Source of the DNA: Massilia sp.
GTDB lineage: Bacteria; Pseudomonadota; Gammaproteobacteria; Burkholderiales; Burkholderiaceae_D
Direction: 5' to 3'
Assembly (NCBI GenBank): GCA_028291845.1
Contig: JAQGNM010000472.1
Span: 1 to 10,657 of the forward strand
Length of the DNA: 10,657 nucleotides
The position numbers and the translations under genes are program-made. This document shows positions 5,392 to 10,657 of this stretch, one piece after another (position 1 is the stretch's first letter; each line of letters begins with the position of its first letter). Under the pieces are notes generated by a model. That model was not told the DNA's origin. It ran no database searches and saw nothing but the letters and a program-made list of their open reading frames with translations.

Positions 5392-7985
5392 AAAACCCAT
5401 CGATTTTGTCGCCAGCCGACGGCGCGGCGCTGCCGCTGCCCTCGGTCGCATCATCAGCGGCAGCGGCGAGCGCTCCGCGGCGGCGCCTGCTCGGCATCGG
5501 CAGCGGGCGCCAGCTGGCGCTGGCCGCGGTATTGTTCGGCGCCGCCTGCGCGGCGGCGCTCGGCCTGAACGGCTACTACGTGTTCGTGCTGACCGGGGTC
5601 GCGCTGACGGCCATCGTCGGCATCGGCCTCAATGTCCTGCTGGGACTGACCGGCCAGGTGTCGTTCGGCCACGTCGGCTTCTATGCAATCGGCGCTTATG
5701 TGGTCGCGATCCTCTCCACCACCATGGGCTGGAGTTTCTGGCTGGCGTGGCCGGTGGCGGCGCTGGTAGCCGGTGCTTTTGGCGTGCTGCTCGCGCTGCC
5801 GGCGCTGCGCGTCAAGGGGCCGTACCTGGCGATGATCACCATCGCCTTCAGCTTTATCATCCAGCACGCGATTGTCGAAATGCCCGACCTGACCGGTGGG
5901 CAGAACGGCATCATGGGGATCCTGCCGCCGTCGTTCGGCCCACTGGCCGCCGAGCAGGGCATGGCGCTGCTGGCGCTGGCAACGGCAGCGCTGCTGTTGG
6001 CCGCCTTTGCCCGGCTCTCGACAGGGACCTGGGGCGCGGCCATGCGCGCGGTCAAGGACAGTGAAACGGCGGCCGAATCGGTGGGCCTCAATCCGCTCAC
6101 CATCAAGACGGCCGCGTTCGCGCTATCGGCGGCGCTGGCGGGCCTGGCCGGCGGCCTGTTTGCCCCGCTGTCGGGAATGGTCACGCCGGACAGCTTCGGC
6201 TTCATGCAGTCGATCCTGTTCGTACTGGTCGTGATCGTCGGCGGCGCCGGCTCGGTCGCCGGCCCCCTGGTCGGCGCCATCATCGTCGGCATCCTGCCCG
6301 AGCTGCTGTCGGACATGGCGGACTATCGCCTGCTGTTCTTCGGCGCCCTGCTGCTGGTGGTGCTGTGGGTAGCGCCGGATGGCGTGGTCGGTGCACTGCG
6401 CGGCATCGCGCAACGCTGGCGCTCCGCCAACGCGGCGCTGCCGGCAGATTCCGTCGCGGCGGTCGAAGCTGCTGCCGGCGTTGCGCTGCCGCGCCGTGAG
6501 CGCCGTGCGTTGCGCGCCGAGTCGCTGTCGATGGTATTCGGCGGCGTACGCGCCGTGACCGAGCTGAGCTTCGAGGTGGCGCCGGCCGCGGTGACTGGCC
6601 TGATCGGTCCGAACGGCGCCGGCAAGAGCACGGTCCTGAACATGCTGAGCGGTTTTTATCGGCCCACCGCTGGCAGCTTCAGCCTTGACGGCCAGGCACT
6701 GCAGCACAGCCAAGCGTTCCAGATTGCGCGGCGCGGCATCGCGCGCACGTACCAGACATCGGAGCTGTTCGGCAGCCTCAGCGTCGAGGACAACGTGGCT
6801 CTCGCGATGAGCCGGGGCCGCCTCGGCCACCTGCTCGATACGTCCCGCTTCGCCTCGCCGCAGATGCGCGCGCGCAGCCGGCAAATGCTGGCCTTCTGCG
6901 GCTACCTGGGCGCGCCGGCTACGTCGGCGGCCGACCTGGCGCACGTCGACCGGCGCCTGGTCGAGATCGCGCGCGCGCTGGCCGCCGATCCGGACGTGCT
7001 GCTGCTCGACGAGCCCGCGGCCGGCCTGTCGACCCAGGACAAGGAAACCCTGTCGACCCTGTTGCGGCGTATTGCCGACGCCGGGATCAGCGTGGTGCTG
7101 GTCGAGCATGACATGGCGATGGTGATGCAGGTGTGCGATCGCATCGTCGTGCTCGACGCCGGCCGCCGCCTGGCCGCCGGCACCCCACAGGAAATCCAGT
7201 CCGATCCGGCCGTACGCCAGGCTTACCTGGGCGAGAACGGACTGAAAGGCACCCCGGAAACGCGCAGGCGGGTCGTCGGCAAGGAAATGCTCGGGGTGGG
7301 CAAGCTGGTGACCGGTTATGGCGCGGTGCCGGTCCTGCACGGCGTCGATCTGCAGGTCAGGCAGGGGGAGATGGTAGCTCTGCTGGGCGCCAATGGCGCC
7401 GGCAAGTCGACCTTGATGCGCGCGCTGGCGGGCCTGCACCGCCCGGTCAGCGGCGGCATCCATTTCGACGGCGCCGAGCTGGCGGGCCTCTCGGCCGATG
7501 CGATCGTCGCCAAAGGCCTGGTGCTGGTGCCGGAAGGGCGGCAGGTGTTCAAGGACCTGTCGGTACTCGACAACATCCGCCTCGGCGCGTTCCTGTATCC
7601 GCCGGACATGGACAGCAGGGTCGAGGAAATGCTGGTTCGCTTTCCGCGCCTGCGCGAGCGGCTGCACCAGCGCGCCGGCCTGCTGTCGGGCGGCGAACAG
7701 CAGATGCTGGCGGTGGCGCGCGCTCTGATGTCGCGTCCCCGCATCCTGCTGCTCGACGAACCCTCGCTGGGCCTGGCGCCGAAAGTGATCGCGGAACTGT
7801 TCGCCGCCCTCGACCGGCTGCGCGCGGAGAACATGACGATCTTGCTGGTGGACCAGATGGCGGCGCTGGCGCTGGCGCTGGCCGACCGGGCCTACGTGCT
7901 TGAAGGCGGCCGGGTGGTGGCGCAGGGCACGGCGGCCGAGATCGCAAGCAACGACGCGCTGGCCAAAGCCTATTTGGGCGGCTAG
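5388..7985 (+). CDS. LivM-LivG-LivF fusion: permease with two ABC ATPases in one chain
   Basis: One uninterrupted 865-residue protein joins three usually separate subunits. After a 30-residue Ala/Pro tail, residues about 40-340 are a LivM permease (LNVLLGLTGQVSFGHVGFYA at 81-100, ending LWVAPDGVVGAL). A linker of about 30 residues leads to LivG (373-625): Walker A GPNGAGKST (407-415), Q456, Walker B LLLDEPAAGL (D541, E542) and His574 in VEHD. LivF (631-865) has Walker A GANGAGKST (667-675), signature LSGGEQQ (766-772), Walker B LLLDEPSLGL (D790, E791) and VDQM (821-824), where LivF proteins usually carry Gln instead of His. The LivG signature is degenerate: LAHVD (517-521) stands where LxYGx is expected. 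The joins sit at natural ends (AYLGE..., then ML.VGKLVTGYG), so fusion probably arose by loss of a stop codon. AAGGAGG (5371-5377) precedes the start, and ATGA overlaps the LivH-type gene. LivM-LivG fusions are familiar; the triple form seems rarer. Confidence 0.92.
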   Translation: MKNPSILSPADGAALPLPSVASSAAAASAPRRRLLGIGSGRQLALAAVLFGAACAAALGLNGYYVFVLTGVALTAIVGIGLNVLLGLTGQVSFGHVGFYAIGAYVVAILSTTMGWSFWLAWPVAALVAGAFGVLLALPALRVKGPYLAMITIAFSFIIQHAIVEMPDLTGGQNGIMGILPPSFGPLAAEQGMALLALATAALLLAAFARLSTGTWGAAMRAVKDSETAAESVGLNPLTIKTAAFALSAALAGLAGGLFAPLSGMVTPDSFGFMQSILFVLVVIVGGAGSVAGPLVGAIIVGILPELLSDMADYRLLFFGALLLVVLWVAPDGVVGALRGIAQRWRSANAALPADSVAAVEAAAGVALPRRERRALRAESLSMVFGGVRAVTELSFEVAPAAVTGLIGPNGAGKSTVLNMLSGFYRPTAGSFSLDGQALQHSQAFQIARRGIARTYQTSELFGSLSVEDNVALAMSRGRLGHLLDTSRFASPQMRARSRQMLAFCGYLGAPATSAADLAHVDRRLVEIARALAADPDVLLLDEPAAGLSTQDKETLSTLLRRIADAGISVVLVEHDMAMVMQVCDRIVVLDAGRRLAAGTPQEIQSDPAVRQAYLGENGLKGTPETRRRVVGKEMLGVGKLVTGYGAVPVLHGVDLQVRQGEMVALLGANGAGKSTLMRALAGLHRPVSGGIHFDGAELAGLSADAIVAKGLVLVPEGRQVFKDLSVLDNIRLGAFLYPPDMDSRVEEMLVRFPRLRERLHQRAGLLSGGEQQMLAVARALMSRPRILLLDEPSLGLAPKVIAELFAALDRLRAENMTILLVDQMAALALALADRAYVLEGGRVVAQGTAAEIASNDALAKAYLGG

Positions 7986-8005
7986 GAAACATGGAAGAGG
8001 AGCAC

Positions 8006-8419
8006 ATGAAAAACGACCACATTGAAAACGACCTGCCACAGCACGCGGTCAACCTGCCGGATGTGCTGGCCGAAGTGACCGCCGCGTTCATGCGCTACGA
8101 AGTGGCGCTGACCGGCAACGACGTGGCGGTGCTCGATGAACTGTTCTGGGACACCCCCCACACGGTGCGTTATGGCGCTGGCGAAAACCTGTACGGCGCC
8201 GACGCCATACGGGCGTTCCGCATGGCGCGCCCGTCCAGGGGCCTGGCGCGCGCGTTGCGCCATACCGTCATCACCACCTACGGGCGCGACTACGCCACCG
8301 CGAATACCGAGTTCACCCGCGATGGCACAGCCGTGATCGGGCGCCAGAGCCATGCCTGGCTGCGCCTGCCGCAGGGCTGGCGCATCGTCGCCGCCCATGT
8401 GTCATCGATATCCGCGTAA
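8006..8419 (+). CDS. hpxZ: HpxZ / AtzH-like protein (DUF3225, SnoaL-like fold)
   Basis: This 137-residue cytoplasmic protein matches the DUF3225 family: AEVTAAFMRYEVALTGNDVAVLDELFW, TVRYGAGENLYGADAIRAFR and TVITTYGRDYATANTEF are its hallmark blocks, with RIVAAHVS near the end. Relatives are HpxZ of the hypoxanthine/oxalurate clusters and AtzH of the cyanuric-acid pathway, where the protein works beside an AtzE/HpxY amidase. AtzH has been described as acting on a dicarboxyurea intermediate; treat that as recall. Two starts are possible: ATG 7991 (142 residues, after AGGAA at very short spacing) or ATG 8006, chosen because GAGGAG ends close before it. It begins 20 bases after the transporter fusion, hence in the same operon. 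The partner amidase candidate is the divergent gene at 2026-3264. Its presence is the best clue that the substrate is a nitrogen-rich amide or ureide rather than a branched-chain amino acid. Confidence 0.85.
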   Translation: MKNDHIENDLPQHAVNLPDVLAEVTAAFMRYEVALTGNDVAVLDELFWDTPHTVRYGAGENLYGADAIRAFRMARPSRGLARALRHTVITTYGRDYATANTEFTRDGTAVIGRQSHAWLRLPQGWRIVAAHVSSISA

Positions 8420-8653
8420 ATAAGGCATCCCATGTCAAGAAGCGGAACCTGTGTCGGCAAGCCGGGCCTCGCCTCGATCCCGATCGCGATCCGCGCCTGC
8501 GGTCCGGCCGCCGTCTGGATCTGCGTGCGTCCGCTGAGCGATTCGGGTGCAAAACGGCTGCTGTACGGGTACGCATGCGCCACGGCGTGCACCGGCCCTG
8601 TGCGAAGCCGCCCCGCCATTCCCCCGCCAGGCGCAATCGGCCGATTGTTGTCA
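8420..8653. other. gene-poor stretch between the transporter operon and the binding-protein gene
   Basis: No recognisable gene or terminator is seen. From about 8432 to 8640 the DNA keeps the period-3, GC-rich third-position pattern of coding sequence, but third positions coincide on both strands, so the strand cannot be told. On the + strand an ATG at 8432, 12 bases after the hpxZ-like stop and after AAGG, opens a frame that runs through the sigma-54 promoter to a TGA at 8765-8767, overlapping the binding-protein ATG. Its C-terminal part is promoter sequence and it has an odd Cys/Arg/Pro composition, so I do not call it a gene. The minus frame has a protein-like middle but matches nothing I recognise. 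It may be a gene remnant and may also hold distant enhancer sites for the promoter at 8700. Confidence 0.4.
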
Positions 8654-8696
8654 CTGGCTAGCCAGAATTGTCGACAAAAACGCCCTTGTTTTGTCG
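8654..8696. promoter_or_regulatory. stacked palindromes upstream of the second sigma-54 promoter
   Basis: Three symmetric elements sit in 43 bases. CTGGCTAGCCAG (8654-8665) and TTGTCGACAA (8668-8677) are perfect palindromes. CGACAAAA (8672-8679) and TTTTGTCG (8689-8696) are perfect 8-bp arms around 9 bases, the same architecture as 4378-4402. The last ends 3 bases before the -24 element, about -54 to -30 of the predicted start. TTGTCGACAA fits the general GntR operator form (GT-Nx-AC). Binding so close to the promoter would suit a repressor better than a classical distant enhancer protein. Confidence 0.55.
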
Positions 8697-8699
8697 CGT

Positions 8700-8715
8700 T
8701 GGCACGCTCTTTGCA
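8700..8715 (+). promoter_or_regulatory. sigma-54 (RpoN) -24/-12 promoter of the binding-protein gene
   Basis: The bases TGGCACGCTCTTTGCA again match TGGCACG-N4-TTGC(A/T) in full; GG (8701-8702) and GC (8713-8714) are 10 bases apart. The predicted start is near 8726, 38 bases before the ATG at 8764. Together with the site at 4418 this gives both transport transcripts the same sigma factor and lets the binding protein be made in excess of the membrane parts. Confidence 0.87.
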
Positions 8716-8763
8716 TCCTACAGGGCAGCAATGTCCTTTCATCCATCACTTGAGGAATCCATC

Positions 8764-9948
8764 ATGACTCGCTTTACCCGCCGCACATTTGTAGCCGCAT
8801 GCATGGCCGTCGCCGGCAGCACCTTGCCCCCGCTGACCCAGGCGGCCGAGGCGATCAAGATCGGCCTGGTTGCCGCCCTATCGGGACAATCGGCCCTGGC
8901 AGGCGAGGCGATCACCCGCGGCCTGACCGTGGCGATCGATGAAATCAATGCCAAGGGCGGTCTGTTGGGAGGACGCAAACTGGTGCTGGTGAGCCGCGAC
9001 GATGAAAGCAATCCCGCCAAGGGCGTGATCGCCGCGCGCGAACTGATCCATAAAGAGAAGGTCGCGGTGATCTTCGGCGGCAACGAGACCCCGGTGTCGA
9101 TGGCGATCGTGCCGCTGGTGAACCAGGCAAAAATGCCGTTCATGAACCCGTGGGCGGCCGGCACCGGCATCACACGCAACGGCGCCAAACCCAACTACGT
9201 GTTCCGCGTGTCCGCCGTTGATGAACTGGTCGATAAGGCCATGGTGCAGTATGCCCAAAAGACCTTCAAGTCGACCAAGCCGGGCATGATTCTGGTGAAC
9301 AATCCATGGGGCGAATCGAATGCAAAAGGCCTCGGTGCCGCGCTGGCCGAAAAGGGATTGAAGGCAGCCGGTATTGAAAAATTCGAAGGCAGCGATGTCG
9401 ACGTGGTACCGCAGCTGAACCGCCTGAAGGCGGCTGGCGCCGACACTTTGCTGTTGGTGGGGAATGTCGGCCCGGCAGCCCAGGTCGTCAAGTCGCTCGA
9501 CCGGATGGGCTGGAAAGTGCCGATCGTGTCGCACTGGGGCCCGGCTGGCGGGCGCTTCACCGAACTGGGCGGCCCGAATGCGAAGAATGTACATTTCGTG
9601 CAGACCTATAGCTTCTTCGGCAACCAGTCGCCCGTCTCCGAGAGGGTGATCAAGGAACTCAAGGCCAAGTACCCGAGCATCAAGGGCCCGGATGACATTA
9701 ACGCTGCCGTCGGTGTCGCCAACGCGTACGACGGGATGCAGCTGGTGGCCCACGCAATCACCCAAAAAGGATCGATCGCGGCGGACGCGATCCGCGAGGG
9801 ACTGGAAGGCATCGACCGCCATGAAGGCCTGATCAAGACCTATGTCAAGCCGTTCAGCCCGACCGTGCATGACGCCCTGTCCGAGAACGACTACGTCTGG
9901 GCGCAGTTCATCGGCGAGCGCATCCTGCCGGTCGGCATGGCGAAATAA
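8764..9948 (+). CDS. periplasmic substrate-binding protein of the Liv-type ABC transporter (peripla_BP_6)
   Basis: This 394-residue protein is the receptor that captures the substrate in the periplasm and delivers it to the LivH/LivMGF-type importer. The start at 8764 follows GAGGA (8752-8756) at 7 bases. Residues 1-27 are a signal peptide, with TRRTFV at 5-10 resembling a twin-arginine motif, a hydrophobic AACMAVAGS segment and likely cleavage after TQA. The mature protein opens with IKIGLVAALSGQSALAGEAI, typical of LivJ/LivK/AmiC/UrtA-like proteins, followed by AIDEINAKGGLLGGRKLVLV and RDDESNPAKGVIAARELI; FGGNETPVSMAIVPLVNQ and VSHWGPAGGRF border the binding cleft by family analogy. Length is normal. 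The ligand is unknown; the neighbouring amide hydrolases suggest a small amide, imide or ureide. It is separated from the permease operon and has its own sigma-54 promoter, with an SDR-like gene 25 bases downstream. Confidence 0.93.
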   Translation: MTRFTRRTFVAACMAVAGSTLPPLTQAAEAIKIGLVAALSGQSALAGEAITRGLTVAIDEINAKGGLLGGRKLVLVSRDDESNPAKGVIAARELIHKEKVAVIFGGNETPVSMAIVPLVNQAKMPFMNPWAAGTGITRNGAKPNYVFRVSAVDELVDKAMVQYAQKTFKSTKPGMILVNNPWGESNAKGLGAALAEKGLKAAGIEKFEGSDVDVVPQLNRLKAAGADTLLLVGNVGPAAQVVKSLDRMGWKVPIVSHWGPAGGRFTELGGPNAKNVHFVQTYSFFGNQSPVSERVIKELKAKYPSIKGPDDINAAVGVANAYDGMQLVAHAITQKGSIAADAIREGLEGIDRHEGLIKTYVKPFSPTVHDALSENDYVWAQFIGERILPVGMAK

Positions 9949-9973
9949 ACCGGCCACGAACAGGGGAAGACTC

Positions 9974-10657
9974 ATGATGCAATTAAAGGACCGGCGGCTG
10001 CTGGTTATCGGTGGCAGCTCCGGCATTGGCCTGGCCACCGCCATCGCGGCCGCCGAGGCCGGCGCCATGGTGACCATCGCCTCGCGTTCGCCCGAGCGGC
10101 TCGAGGCGGCGGCGCAACTGTTCAAGCACGGCGTCGTCACCGTACGGCTCGACGTGACCGACGCCGAGGCGGTGCAAGACTACTTTGGCGGGAGTGGCGC
10201 CTGGGACCACGTGGTGGTGGCCGGTTCCGCCACCAAAAGCGGACCCGTGCGCGGCCTCGGCCTGGCGGACGCGCGCGCGGCGATGGACAGCAAATTCTGG
10301 GGCGCTTACCACGTCGCCCGGTCCTGCAATATCGAGCACGGCGGCTCGCTGACGCTGGTGTCGGGCGTGTTCAGCATCAGGCCGAACAGGAACGCTGTGC
10401 TGCAGGGCGCCATCAACGGCGCGCTCGAAGCGCTGGCGCGCGGACTGGCGCTCGAACTGGCGCCCGTCAGGGTCAATGTGGTCTCGCCCAGCGTGACCAT
10501 CACGCCGCTGTGGGACAAGCTCGACGATGCGGCGCGCGAGGCGAAGTTCAGCGACGCCGCTGCCCGCTTCCCGGCCGGACGGATCGGCGAGCCGGGCGAT
10601 ATCGCCCACGCGATCCTGTATGCGGCCACCAACCCGTATTCGACAGGCGCGACGATT
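9974..10657 (+). CDS. atypical short-chain dehydrogenase/reductase-like protein (3' end cut by window)
   Basis: The frame is open for 228 codons up to the last base, so the C-terminus lies outside. The ATG at 9974 follows AGGGGAA (9962-9968) and is 25 bases after the binding-protein stop, so the two are probably co-transcribed. The Rossmann part is clear: LLVIGGSSGIGLATAIAAAEAG with the GGSSGIG dinucleotide loop at 13-19, SRSPERL (38-43), LDVTD (59-63) and VVAGSA (81-86). After Ser130 the segment NAVLQGAINGALEALARGLA (140-159) lines up with the usual YxxxK region, but Gln144 and Asn148 replace the catalytic Tyr and Lys, and Lys107 replaces the usual Asn of NxxG. RVNVVSPSVTITPLW and PAGRIGEPGDIA are typical SDR C-terminal blocks. 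It probably binds NAD(P) but may not be a conventional dehydrogenase. Substrate unknown. Confidence 0.88.
   Translation, partial: MMQLKDRRLLVIGGSSGIGLATAIAAAEAGAMVTIASRSPERLEAAAQLFKHGVVTVRLDVTDAEAVQDYFGGSGAWDHVVVAGSATKSGPVRGLGLADARAAMDSKFWGAYHVARSCNIEHGGSLTLVSGVFSIRPNRNAVLQGAINGALEALARGLALELAPVRVNVVSPSVTITPLWDKLDDAAREAKFSDAAARFPAGRIGEPGDIAHAILYAATNPYSTGATI

Noticed and set aside
6123..8039. Very long open frame (638 codons) on the minus strand opposite the transporter fusion
   Set aside because: It lies antisense to clear permease and ATPase domains; its Arg/Gln/His/Ala-rich composition is typical of antisense frames in high-GC DNA, and no family motif is visible.
8476..8491. Three GATC sites at 6-base spacing and palindrome GATCGCGATC
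   Set aside because: They fall in a stretch with coding-like period 3, where repeated ATC codons give this pattern; no replication or methylation role can be supported.
8546..8593. GGTGCA and TGCACC half-sites considered as an NtrC enhancer
   Set aside because: The halves face the wrong way and are 36 bases apart, unlike the compact TGCACC-N5-GGTGCA dyad.
8290..8742. Open frame of 150 codons on the minus strand across the hpxZ-like gene and the intergenic region
   Set aside because: It overlaps the end of the well-supported hpxZ-like gene and the sigma-54 promoter, has no ribosome site, and its third positions coincide with the + strand coding phase, which by itself keeps stops rare.
8878..10140. 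Long minus-strand open frame (420 codons) opposite the binding-protein gene
   Set aside because: Antisense shadow of the binding-protein gene and the SDR-like start; no domain or ribosome site supports it.
1..10657. CRISPR arrays, insertion sequences, tRNA or rRNA genes
   Set aside because: No regularly spaced repeats, transposase-like frames, terminal inverted repeats or tRNA-like clover-leaf sequences were seen.

Overview
The window is high-GC DNA with strong G/C preference at third codon positions. It comes from a Gram-negative proteobacterium: there is an outer-membrane barrel gene, a periplasmic binding protein and two textbook sigma-54 promoters. The style of the genes (PuuE-like deacetylase, AMI1-like amidase, HpxZ/AtzH-like protein, Liv-type transporter) suggests Betaproteobacteria, Burkholderiales, possibly Oxalobacteraceae. 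That placement is a judgement from general knowledge, not a database result.

Layout. (1) Positions 131-1129 (+) encode an outer-membrane 'phenol MetA'-type barrel with visibly lower GC at third positions than the rest; it converges on the main cluster and may be unrelated. (2) Positions 4286-1252 (-) form a tight three-gene operon: a polysaccharide-deacetylase/PuuE-like hydrolase, an amidase-signature hydrolase (4-base ATGA overlap) and a GntR/FCD regulator (24 bases further on). (3) Positions 4287-4515 are a divergent control region with a consensus -24/-12 promoter and an inverted-repeat operator candidate. (4) Positions 4516-8419 (+) encode a LivH-type permease, an unusual single-chain LivM-LivG-LivF fusion of 865 residues, and a small HpxZ/AtzH-like protein. 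(5) Positions 8420-8763 are a gene-poor stretch ending in a second consensus sigma-54 promoter with the same operator architecture. (6) Positions 8764-10657 (+) encode the periplasmic binding protein and an atypical short-chain dehydrogenase-like protein cut by the window edge.

Working together, this looks like a nitrogen-source uptake and hydrolysis island. A binding protein and a Liv-type ABC importer bring in a small amide, imide or ureide. The PuuE-like enzyme and the amidase would open it and release ammonia. The HpxZ-like protein and the SDR-like protein would handle intermediates. The two transport transcripts are predicted to be RpoN-dependent and, through the shared operator candidate, controlled in common, with the GntR/FCD protein as the obvious local candidate. 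The substrate cannot be read from the sequence. The most notable points are the paired sigma-54 promoters with the shared inverted repeat, the triple transporter fusion with a degenerate ABC signature in its LivG module, and an SDR fold without the YxxxK catalytic pair.
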